Assembly (NCBI GenBank): GCA_033439295.1
Contig: JAVTLE010000013.1
Span: 1,426,001-1,490,000, forward strand
DNA length: 64,000 nucleotides
Reading direction: 5' to 3'
From: Deuterostichococcus epilithicus
Lineage: Eukaryota > Chlorophyta > Trebouxiophyceae > Prasiolales > Stichococcaceae
Position 1 is the stretch's first letter. Every line of letters begins with the position of its first letter. A program made the position numbers and the translations under genes. The notes under the pieces are model-generated. The model was not told the DNA's origin. It ran no database searches and saw nothing but the letters and a program-made list of their open reading frames with translations. Positions 47,478 to 58,078 of this stretch are shown here, piece by piece.

Positions 47478-49654
47478 ATGATGAAAGTCTCCGATCTACC
47501 CCTCGGACTTCCACCAGCCCTGCAGGCCGAGCTTGCAGCAGAGGTGCCAACAGGTATTCTCAGGCACCTATTGTGTGCTGTGGGCCTGTTCAAACAACAG
47601 GGTTGACAGGAAGGGACGAACAACCCTGCTTGAAAGAATCTCATCACTTGGTATCGTGTGCAGTCGCTAGTTACATCACGCGGGTCACGCTGCGCCATCG
47701 AGGCGACAATGAGCGCGAGCAGGTGCGCATTCATTCCTGAAAGTCATACCGTCTCATTTTTGCAGCAACGTCGCGATTGAGTCCTGCAAAACTTCTTCCT
47801 TGCCGTTCCAGGCCCTCAGAGCGCTCGACGAGCACATACTACAGCACGTGGTGCCTCTGGTGCGGAGCGGCGGCGAGCTGTTTGCGGACAGCGGGCGCCT
47901 CCTCCCCACAGGCATCCCCAGGTGTATGTCGCTTTGGTACTCGTTTAATACCTGCCTGTCGCAGCAACCGTCCAGCCGCTGCATGCTGACCACCGCTCTT
48001 CATCATTCGTCACATGACACACGAGATCACCCTACCGAGTACATGCAGGTATATAATGGAGGTGTAAACCCGTGACCAAAAGCACTCTTGTGACGCCATG
48101 GCCTACCCATTGTCAGGCTGGATGGAATCATGGGCGGCGGCATCCGGGAGGGCCAGCTCACGGAGCTTGTTGGCGAGTCGGGAGCCGGCAAGACCCAGGC
48201 AAGTACCAGGCCTGTCAGCCTGGCAGGTGCTGCTCCCTGCCGGTGATTCGCCGCCTCCTTGCAGTCACTGTGCTCGCCTGGACCGCCACTCCTCGCGCCG
48301 CCCTTCGCAGCCCTGCCCTGCTTGTCGTGCCGCAGGTGTGCCTCGTGATGGCCCTGCGGACTGCGCTGCGCGGCGAGACGGTGCTCTACATCGACACCAG
48401 CAATGCCTTCAGCCCGCAGCGCATCGCCGGCTTGTTCCAGCTACTGCCGGACAACGGGGTGAGTGCTTTGAGTGTGCGCCCCGTCACTGCAGTGGTTGTG
48501 CACCCTGATGGATCGCCTAGCGACTCAGCGGGCGTCGTTACCATGCGCCGCTGCAGGGCTTGGCGCTGACGCATGCGCTGCAGCACATCCGCGTGCACAG
48601 AGTGTTTGACGCACAGGTGGGGAACAAGCTCTGGTGGGGATCAAGCTCTGCCTGCGAGTCTGCGGGTTCAGCACTAGCATGTGCATTTGATGCGTCCATG
48701 CATGGTGGCTGCCTCACTCTGAAGCTTGAACGGTGAAGAGCCCTGCATCGTCATTTCCCCTATTCAGCGGACGAGCATGGATCAATGTGCAGGAGCTGCT
48801 GGCGCTGCTGGATGCGCTGGGTCCCATGCTGGCGGCAATGCAAGGCACCCCTGACCAGGCAGCGCAGCTGCCGCGGCTGCTGGTCGTGGACTCCTTCGCC
48901 GCTGCGATTGCCCCCGTGGTCGGCCGGGGCCAGCAGACCCAGGGTGCGCTGCCGCCCTTGCTTTGCAGCAGATGCTGCACTCAGGAGCGGCTGCTGCGCT
49001 GCATCAATGCTCCAGTGCTGGCGCTGTCACAGCTACATCATGTCACCACAGCTCGATGGCTTCCGCCACACCGTCTGGTCTGCAGTGCAGCTGCTCCCGC
49101 GGCGCCACAGCGTCTGCCAGCCGGAGCGTTGATGTGTGTGCAGGGCACGCGCTGATGCTGGGGGCCGCACGCCTGCTGAAGAGCCTCGCAGCGCGCTTTG
49201 CGGTGGCTGTGGTGCTCACCAACCACATCGTGGGCGGCAAGGCAAGCAAGCTGCACCGCTGCGCCCAGCCCCAATGTGCATGCCTCAACTGCTAGAGCAG
49301 CGGCAAGGCCGATGCCAACACCTGTGGCCTAGTCGCTCATCGGAGTCGCCTCGCAGCTCGGCTCAGCGGCAGCAGCTGGGGCGCAGCGGAACGCCGGCGC
49401 GACCAGCCCACGGGGGGCCGCCCAAAACAGGCCGGGTGCACAAGACTGACCGTCCGAGCGCCTTGCTCGTGCAGGACCAGCGGCCGGCGCTGGGCGAGCA
49501 CTGGCGCAGCCAGCCGCATGCGCGGGTGCACCTTGCGCGGCCGCCCGGCCCGGGATCAGCGCGGCGGGCCACGCTGTGGGTCAGCACCGTGGTGCGCCCT
49601 GGCGGCTCGGCCGAGCTGGACCTGCAGCACCCCGGCGAACCGCCGCACGGCTGA
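47478..49654 (+). CDS. RAD51D: RAD51D-type RecA/RAD51 paralogue, 9 exons, about 312 aa
   Basis: Homologous-recombination ATPase of the RAD51-paralogue group; RAD51D helps load RAD51 in the BCDX2 complex and acts in interstrand crosslink repair. Exons 47478-47553, 47664-47722, 47812-47921, 48117-48198, 48336-48458, 48557-48616, 48793-48943, 49144-49241, 49475-49654 (939 bases, in frame). 'LLPTGIPRLDGIMGGGIREG' precedes Walker A 'GESGAGKT' (101-108). Walker B 'RLLVVDS' is at about 198-204, then 'FAVAVVLTNHIV' and 'RPALGEHWRSQPHARVHL', matching RAD51D's '...VVVTNHI' and 'KPALGRSWSFVP...RILL'. Human RAD51D is 328 residues. The second exon (about 20 residues) is the weakest. Two introns (from 48199 and 49242) use GC donors. 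Two ATGs in tandem begin the frame. Confidence 0.9.
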
Positions 49655-50359
49655 AGATCCCGCGGGGCTGAGGATGGGTTGCCGGAGATGCGTGCAGCCT
49701 CAACAGCATGGTGCATTGGCTGTGCGCGGCTGTGGCGGGCAAGCATGGCAGGGTGTTGCCGAAAGGGCATGCAGAGAACCCGCTGTTGCAGGTGAGCGCG
49801 GACGTGGCATGGCCCTGCCGGTGTGCGCACACACAGGCTGTCCAGTGTTGAGGTTTGCACGCAGCTGCACCCTGCTGAGGGAAGACTGATGGAGCACTTG
49901 TGGTCTTTATGCGCAGGTTGCAGGCCTGCTGGACTTGTGTCGTCGGCTGGTCTGTCCCATTTGTGCCGCTGCATCGAGTCTGATGCACCTCGATGGCACA
50001 CTAGGGTTCTGGGCGCACCTGCGGTATGATGTTGGCATCGCCGCTTTGGGCTTGGAGAGCTGTGGTCTCTCCTATGGCTACTTGAGGTCGCTACAGAGTG
50101 CGAGTCGTTCAGTTGGCCTGGCTTCTAACCCTCCCGATTTTTGGCAAAGGTGGCAGCCATCTCCGCAGCACTCCAGCGGCTTAACCGTGTAGCTGCGGCT
50201 TGTGTACGTGCCAACAGTACGACAAAACGACAGTTTGATTTGTACAGTTCAGACCCACCAGCGCGCCGCAGCCCAATCTGCCTTCGAACTCTAGGTTCGT
50301 GCCATCAACATTTCACAGAGGTGCTCTGCCCCAATCTCACAGGCCCCCGCTCCATGCGT
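49655..50359. other. Convergent intergenic region
   Basis: About 705 bases between the stops of RAD51D (+) and RPN7 (-). No exon or RNA gene recognised. Confidence 0.45.
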
Positions 50360-53300
50360 TTACTCCACGTCGGCCACCTTTGCCAGCTTTTGCAGTCGGT
50401 TCAACACCAGGTCGCCCTGCTTGATGGCTTGCTGGTACTGCGTGTTCTTCAGGTCCAGCCTGCAGCGGTTTCAAATTACGAGCGGGGCGTCAACGCCCAT
50501 CAGTGCATGTGGAGGTTGCACATGCGGCGGCACCGACGGTGTCCTCGCTCCTGCCGCATACTGACAAGCTGCTGCCAGCACAAGCGCTGACACCTCAAAG
50601 CCTGAGACCCCACCGGACAAAGCGTGGCTCAATTCCCCGCAGCGCACGCACTTTGCCCTGCGAGGGGGTGCACCTGCTGGTCTCCACCACGCCGGCGACC
50701 TTGTCGATCTTGGCAGGCAGGCGGCCTGCAGCGATGAACGCCGCCAGCTCGCTGTCCATGAAGCCCGAGCTCACGCCAAAGGCGTCCGCCATCGCGTCAA
50801 GCCGCACGCTCTTATATGACTCCAGGAACTGCGCACGGACAATGCCCTTGTGTTGCAACACAGAGTTTCAGCACCAACATAAGTTGCGGCACTAATTGAT
50901 CAGTATCAAGCTGTGCACGCTGCGGCTGCGAGGTGGCTGCCGTCAGCAGACACAGTTTGCACGGCTAAGGGGCCCCTCCAATCCCAACCACGAGGTTGGA
51001 TGTTTCTGTGCATCACATCCACAGTTTGCAGGGGAGGCCTTGCGCTTGCATGCAGACACGACTCGGGAGGCTCTCACACGACACCGGAGGGGCAGACTCG
51101 CTTGCCTGCGAGTAGGCAACGACGCGCACTTCACGCACGTAGTACCGGAAGTGTGGGTGCAGCACCCTGTCCTGCTGCACCTTTGCAGCCACCTCCACGA
51201 ACGCCTGCATGTCAGGAAGTTGGCACTGCCGCTCGTCAGCGCGCAGCTCGCCGGGGCACCCAGGGCACCAGGGACGTTGCCGAGCAGCTGGAGCCTGTGC
51301 CCGTCCGTGGCGCTGGCCCGGGGAACCAGGACAGTGGCTGGGGAAAGCTGTCGCGGGGGGCCGGCCTGGGCACTCTGATGCTGCGCTGCGGCTTTGCAGT
51401 CTGCTCGCTCGACAGGTGTGTGAAATGCTGCTGACCGAGTCTCCTTGTGCAGGGATTCCGTTTTGCAGTATCACCCAGCGGTGGGCCCCGCACCTTGAAA
51501 AAGTCGTGGTATTTGCACTGGTACAGCGAATTGAGGAACTGCGACAGCTCCGGCATGGAGTCGATGATTGTCAGGACCTCTGGCGCGTCCACCACCTGCG
51601 CGCGGCATTGATAGATAACAAACAGACATACGGCATGTTACAAAACGAACATGATGTACTCCAAGCATCAGCTGACACCCAAGAAGCGGGCGAGCAATCC
51701 GAGGTGCCTTGCCACAGCAAACGTTTCCGAGCTGGCGCCGCCGTGCAGCTACCATGCGGATGCCAGTAGGCATTGTAGAAGCAGCACACCCCCAGCCCCT
51801 GGCCGGGGGTCGCAGCCTGCTGGGGATGTGGGGCGCTCGCGCCGCACCTTGGCTTTGAGCGTCATGCGGTCCAACGACAGGATGGAGGTGATGACGGTGT
51901 AGAAGATGCACCGCTCGAAGGTGAACAGCTCCGTCCTGCGCATTTGAGATGCGCAGTGTCTCTCACTCGTGCTGCAGCCTCAGGTATAGAATGATCTGGA
52001 TCGCCAGAGGAGCAGGCCTTGCGGCGTGATGGTGCGGTACTGCTGAGGTCTGCATTGTCTTCGACTGGCAAGGCATGTTGGCATAGCAAAGTGACAATGA
52101 GCGCCGGTGTGGTCATGTGCCAATGGTGCGGCATTGCCCGGTGCGGCGGCAACAGCGTGTGCACGGCTGAGTATTGCTGGGTTGAGATAAACCAGCGACT
52201 AGTCAGAGCACGCACGTCGTGAAGGTGGCGATGGAATCAAGGAACAGCTCGGCGGCCGCTTTGAAGTCGCGGGTCGCCATCAGGAAGAACGCTTCATACA
52301 CCTGCCGCAGCAAGCGACCATGATCTCATGAAACTAGCAAAACGTCCATTAGTAACCCCTAGAAAGAAAACTAGATAACTTTGCTCACATGAATGCGTCT
52401 CAGGCCCGTGGAGTCAGGCAGCCCCTGCCGTCTGGCTGGTGGCACTACACGGCGTGGCGGGTGCACGGCAGTGGGGGCCGAGACCAAGGGGCGTGATCCG
52501 GCAGACCAGCGGAAGCAGGGCGCTGTACGCCCAGGGCTGCAGCACCGGAAGGGGGGGGGGGGGGCNNTNTTNGNGCTCCCAGTCGCCGCCGGCGGCGCAC
52601 AGCTCTTTGGCGCGCGCGATGCCCTCCTTCACCTCCGTCCAGCTGCCTGTCGCCAGGTCCCCCCTGCACAGAGCTCGCCCGGGTGATCGAGACACTGACC
52701 AGTGTCATTGACTAGCTATGACAAGCTTGGCTGCGGCCACGGGGACCTCCAGCTAGAACTCCAGCAAATCGCAATGCTTCCTCTCTTAGCCCTGCCCGGC
52801 TACCTATCACCACCTACAACTCTCAGGTGTCTGCGCCGCACTGCTGTTCATTCGACGACCTGGCCTTTTTGGGGCAGGCACACATGGCAAGATACATGGT
52901 CCTGCTCAGGTCGGCACAGGGCGCAGGGCGTGCGCCAGAGACGGTGCTGCACCTGAGCATAGTAAAGACGTTCTCCATCTTCCGTCCCGAGCCGGCCGCC
53001 TTCTCCTCGACCGACTTGAACGCCTCCACCGCCGCCGCACGGTCGCCTGCAGCCGACACAGCTGATATTCTGCTTGCTGAGCGCACATGCATGGCTCCTG
53101 CATCATCGACCGGTAGAACCTTCAGCCTCCGCGCGGTCGCTGCGGTCGCAACACGCCGGCCGGTAGTGTACGGCAGTGTGCGAGTGTGTCTGGCAATCGA
53201 GGGCCATAACGGGTGCAATGTCATGGGTGAGGTCGCTGATGACCGAGTTGCACACAGCACATGGTCTCGCCTGCCGGCTTGCCGACAGACAGCAGCAGCG

Positions 53301-54013
53301 CGCATCGCATGCAGGTTCCGACTCGCCGATGTCACTCACCAATCTTACTCAAGTAGTTCGCCTTGGCGACACGCGCCTCCCGCACTTCCACGTCCCCCAA
53401 GTTCTCCTCCGCGTCCTTGATGGCCGCCTCCAGCTTCTCCAGCTGCTGCGCATTCGCTGCCCGCAGCGCTTCCAGCTTCCCGGCATCCACATCCCATCCC
53501 AGGTCTTCGCAAATGGACTCGTACTCTGGCGCCAGCTCTGCGGCGGTGGCGTAAAACTGGTTTGGCGCAGAACCAGCAGCCAAGATGAGCATGTTGTGGA
53601 CACCATCGCACCATGATGCTGTCGCCGAGACAGACAGGCATGTGGAAATGTGCCATCAGTTGATGCCGTCAGCGACGGCAGCCGGTGTGCACTTCACATG
53701 ACGTGAGCAAGCCGAGCACACCTTCTGCTGTGACGACATCCAGGATTTCTCGCTGCAGGGCGTCCCTGTCCACGCCCTCGATGTCCTTCGACCGGTACAA
53801 GAAGCGCTGCGTCGACAGGCAGAGGTGACGCCGTCAGCCAGCGGTGAAAACTGACATCTACCAGCTAGAGACGGCTTCGATGCTAATTTTTCAAAAACAG
53901 GCAGTATTGCTTCAAAAACTGCAATTGCGAGCATTGTGCACCTTTTGTGCCAGGTCCAATCTAAAGTCCTGCTTCACTTCCTCCTCCGCCGGGGGCGTCT
54001 CCGTCGCCACCAT
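50360..54013 (-). CDS. RPN7: 26S proteasome regulatory subunit RPN7 (PSMD6), interrupted by an assembly gap
   Basis: Scaffold subunit of the proteasome lid. Exons 54013-53942, 53806-53722, 53537-53340, 53046-52953, 52663 to about 52575 (broken by Ns), 52301-52216, 51935-51848, 51595-51494, 51204-51106, 50828-50674, 50459-50360; phases agree on both sides of the gap. N-terminal TPR-like helices: '[20 protein letters not shown]', '[20 protein letters not shown]'. Middle: '[13 protein letters not shown]' then, after the gap, '[20 protein letters not shown]'. The PCI domain includes '[20 protein letters not shown]', '[20 protein letters not shown]', '[16 protein letters not shown]' and a C-terminal '[19 protein letters not shown]'. 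Human PSMD6 has closely matching blocks in the same order. About six residues (the family's RRNRLK region) are lost at 52566-52574. The intron from 51105 has a GC donor. It diverges from the PBP-like gene. Confidence 0.95.
52551..52574. other. Sequence gap: 14-G run followed by Ns
   Basis: Fourteen consecutive G (52551-52564), then Ns at 52566, 52567, 52569, 52572 and 52574. It sits at the end of an RPN7 exon and removes a few conserved residues and the donor site. Typical of a poorly resolved homopolymer or contig join. Confidence 0.95.
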
Positions 54014-54514
54014 GATGACCCTAATCCGTCCCCGAGCCTGTTCAAGTCGCGCGTGTCCCCTTGGGCAGCAGGACTAGCGTTTGGCGGATGCAGCAGCCCA
54101 ATAATGGTGGATACCAGAAACAACGAGGAGAAAACGGACCCAAACACGCTAGCGCAGTCCAACACCCAGCCCGAAAGGCGTGTAATAAAGAAGACGACTA
54201 TTGTGGATTATTGTGCGATAATCGTCAGGAGCTGCAACGGGCTGGAGAGTGCAGTGCCGTTTCTTCTGGCGTTCCGCGTCATCATGACGTGGCACTGTTG
54301 CAGCGAAACCAACGATGCCTGGCGCAGCAATCAGCAACCCAGACTGAGGTTGCAGCCGCTGTGTGACCCTTGCGGATTGCAATTGAGCCGCACGTCGTTT
54401 AGGCTCCAGTCGTGGTATTGGAACACCTGGTTCACACAGGCGCATGATCCGCATTGTGCAAGCCTGACTCGAACGCCAGAGTAGGAGGCGGTCAATCCAG
54501 CCAGCAGTTTGCTG
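54014..54514. promoter_or_regulatory. Divergent upstream region of RPN7 and PBP-like genes
   Basis: About 500 bases between divergent starts. Presumed shared promoter region; no element identified. Confidence 0.4.
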
Positions 54515-57393
54515 ATGATTGTTGCAGGCAGCTGCCATTTGCCGGACGTTACTGCAGCAGATTCACCTTCGCACCAACCGGCGCCGTACCGACGGTCGTC
54601 CAGGGGCAGTTTTGAGCAGTTGCCGCACAAGCAGTGTCGTTGTTGCGTAGAATATAGACGTCGGTGTTTCTCGCCTGCTGCCAACCAGCAGCATCAGCCC
54701 GAGCCTGCCGCAGACAGTCTGCGGCGGACCCAGCCAGTTGACGCTGTTGAGGCAGGAGCTGGCGGTGGACTCAGCAGACGGGCAGCGCTCACATCGCTTG
54801 CTGCAGCAGGTGGCTCTATTCTGCCGCTGATTCGAGCTCGCGTGCTCCATGATTCTGCCAGCAGCATTGCGAGGCTCATGACGGCAGCCTACATGGCTCA
54901 TCAGTAGATGTGGCTTCGCAGGCGGCGCATGGGCTGGCATGTCGGGGCCTGCAGATGCTCTGGTTGAGGTCGAACTACCGGACGGACGATCGGTCCAAGT
55001 GAGCGATGACGCATGCTTCCGCCAAAGACACGCCTTGCACAGTGGCACTCAAGTGCCAGCCGGCACAATGGAAAACCGGGAATGTGCTTTGCAGGCATGG
55101 GAGTTTGACGTGCCGCTGCGGGTGGTGGCGCTGAGGGGCTCGGTTCCGGGCGCCTGGCCGACTGATTTCCGCGCTGTCGCGGGGAAGCATGCCAGGTTTA
55201 GCCTTGAGCAGCGCGCGCAACTGGCAGACATCTACTCTGAGCTGACGGACAGGAGGTGAGTGGTGTAGATCGTACGTCTTCTTCGTCTGCATTGCCGAGC
55301 AGCAGGCCGAGGTCACCCTGCATCTGCAGGGCAGTTGGAGGGCCACACCTTTGTCCGTACACCGATGGGGCGCAGGGAGGCTGCAGGGGCTGCATGAGGC
55401 TGCATCGAGGTGTGCATGGAGTGGAATCTTGCAAGAGTCGCTCGTGGCTGTGCAGGCAGAAGAACAAGTCGGCAGGCACAGCGGACGCGGTCACGCTGGG
55501 CGATGCCTGGCTGGCGCCCGCCATCCAGGCCGGCGCGGTGCAGCCAATCGGCGACCCGGAGCGGTCGCGGTGGTGGGTGCGCCCCCTGCTGCCCTGTGGC
55601 TGGTTGGTACCGCTCGGATCACGACGAGTCATGTGAGCGTAACGTCAGTGCACTGGTGCTGCGTCTTTCGCACAGGCTCATAGACGCAGGCCCTGCAGCA
55701 TGAAACACTGGAAATGGCAGAGCGTGGCAATAGCAGGGGCGAGGCCTCACCAAGTCGCGCACAGTCTCACCTGCAGGAGCTGCTGCCGCCGCGGTGGAAG
55801 GAGCTGGTGCGGCGGGATGAGCAGGGTCTGATGGACCCGCGGGGCGCCGTGTGGGGCGCGCCCTACCGCTGGGGCTGCACCCTGATTGCCTACCACAGGG
55901 ACAAACTGGACAGGTGCTGCACACCGCACCTGGAGTCTGGGACAATGTCTGCATGACCCAACAGGAATGGACTCGAACCTGTTTGCGCCACTCATGGCCA
56001 AGACTCCTACGTCGACCGTGTGCAGCATGCGCTGCATCGTGGCAATGTATCCAGCCGACTCCATCCTCAAGCCCGCGGTTCGAGACACCCGGGCCTGCCC
56101 TGCGTCATCCTGCACCAGGACCAAGCTCGACCAAGCAGCTGGCGGCTGTTGCGGCGCAGGGCAGGGGGGCACCCCATCGAGGACTGGAGCGACCTGCTGC
56201 AGCCGGCGCTGCGGCGGCGGGTCGGCGTCGTCGAGTCGCCGCGCGAGGTGCTCAGCATCACGCTGCGCACGATGGGGCTGCCGCCCAATGCGAGCCCCGA
56301 GGACCTCAAAGCGGCGGGCGTCTCCGAGCAGCAGGTCGTTGGCCGGCTGCGCTACCTGCGCAAGCAGGTGAGCCCTTCATGTTCAGTTGTTCTGTCACCA
56401 TGGCAGATTTGTCATTGCCACCAACTAAACGGATCATCGTCGCAAGTCCTTTGAAGCCAGAAAACTCAGGCCGATATCTTCATTGGCACAGGTGCTGGTG
56501 GCCAGCAACCGCGAGGCTGCGCGCGCGCTGAACGCCGGCGACATCTGGGCCCTTGTCGGCTGGTGCGCATCCTCCTCGTGCCATCACCGGATGAGCATGA
56601 CAATCCACCAGCTCGCCTTGCCCTTGAGCTGAATTGGTGTCTCCGGCAAGGCCTCAGACACATATTCGGCTCGAAACCGACGGATTCCGTTGCGTCTTTC
56701 CTCATGATCGCAGCGGCGCCGTCCAGGTTCGGGCATGACAGATGAAAGCATCCGAAGAGCATCCAAACCTTCAGGTGAATCTTCGAAACTCACTACAGGT
56801 CGGAGGAGCTGGCACCGCTGGCGCTGCGATCGCGGCGGGTGCAGCTGGTGGCCCCCGCCTCGGGCACCACCCTGTGGGCGGACCTGTGGACAGTGCCGTC
56901 TGGCGCCGGCGCAACGCAGGGCCCCTCCCCGCTGCTGCCCCTTTGGTTCGAGCTCCCGTTGCAGCCCGCAAGGCGCGCAAGCCTCTGCTATGATTTTCAT
57001 GCTTCTCCCGTCAAGATGTCGACCTGAGCTGCTGGGATGTGCCTTGGAGGGCTGTTTGCAGATACACTGCTGCAGTGCGCGGTGCTGTGGGTGTGCCATG
57101 CTGGACACTCTTATTCCTCAAGCGGCAGCGGAGCACCAATATGATCGCCTGCAGACAGTGAGCTGGAGTTGTGCAGGGCCAAGGAGCTTAACCAGCTTCG
57201 CAAGGGCGTGTCGCCGCTGATGCTGCCGGACGAGGCTGGCGCCGTGCCCGGCACGCAGGGTGTCATCAGCTCGGGCAGCGCGCTGCTAGGTGGCTTCATG
57301 CCGGACGACGAGGTGCTGCGCCGCAGCGACTTTGCGGCGCCGCTGACGCCGCAGACGCAGGCGCTATACACGCGCATCTTGGCGTCTTTGTGA
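54515..57393 (+). CDS. Chloroplast polyamine-binding-like (PotD-type) periplasmic-binding fold protein, 9 exons, about 475 aa
   Basis: Resembles plant proteins annotated as putrescine-binding (Arabidopsis At1g31410 type), of cyanobacterial extracellular solute-binding ancestry; ligand and role are unproven. Exons 54515-54809, 54955-54998, 55095-55255, 55456-55576, 55777-55913, 56160-56367, 56492-56562, 56799-56972, 57177-57393 (1428 bases, in frame). Residues 1 to about 85 look like a transit peptide, then a twin-arginine signal 'LSRRAALTSLAAAG' suggesting the thylakoid lumen. Mature domain: 'VVALRGSVPGAWPTDF', 'TLGDAWLAPAIQAGAVQPI', 'GAVWGAPYRWGCTLIAYHRD', 'IEDWSDLLQPALRRRVGVVE', 'SPREVL...LRTMGLPP', 'GDIWALVGWSEELAPLA', 'APASGTTLWADLWTVPSGAG'. 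These follow the plant homologue's order. The start ATG is the first in frame and could be wrong. Intron 8 (56973) has a GC donor (AAG/GCGCGC). Confidence 0.87.
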
Positions 57394-58078
57394 GGGCCTG
57401 GTGCACTCTGGTGCTGTCTTTCTGATGGAGATCGAGGAAAGGTTGTGAAATCCAAGAACTATCGCCCGGTCGGGTGCCCCCTAGCCCTCTAGAGGGCCCC
57501 TGACCGTGGTTGCCTGGTGTCATACAGGTAACTTTGACAGTCCTGCCACAGCTAGCGCACTACCTGCGTGCTGCTTTCCAGCCTTCGCTTTGCCCAGCCG
57601 CAGCCTGCAGCTGCTTCAACCATACCTGCACCCTCGCTGCCTGGAGGTATGCTTTAACTGTCATACAAATAATGTTTCAAGGGGGCCGTTAGGTGCATAG
57701 CATACTGCCCTGCTGATTTTAGTCGCTGTACCCCTCGCCTGCTGATGATATTGCCCCCCTGCAGCCGCCGCTCAGCGCACGCCTGACGCCCTCCCGGTCG
57801 GACAGCTCCTCAGGTCAGGTGCCTCCTCTGTCTTGTGGCTTGACCAACCCCGCTTGAGCGCATCACCCATTTGGGCTTTGGAATTCGTTCCATCGCTGCG
57901 GGGACAGTGGACATCCAAGAAATATCGCGACCAGCAAATGATTTTGCGGCGGCCCCAATCAACTTCCACATCCAGTGCATCCAGGCACATGGCCTGCACT
58001 CGAGCCATTGGGTGCAGCCAAATTCAGAATCGGGTATTGGTTCGTGCACGTTCGAGCCGAGGACTCCATTGACACGCC
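57394..58078. other. Intergenic region between PBP-like gene and eIF5B
   Basis: About 685 bases: the 3' region of the upstream gene and the eIF5B promoter. Short open frames here have no support. Confidence 0.45.

Noticed and set aside
50360-54013. RPN7 as a pseudogene
   Set aside because: The only break coincides with Ns and a G homopolymer; all other exons are intact and in phase.
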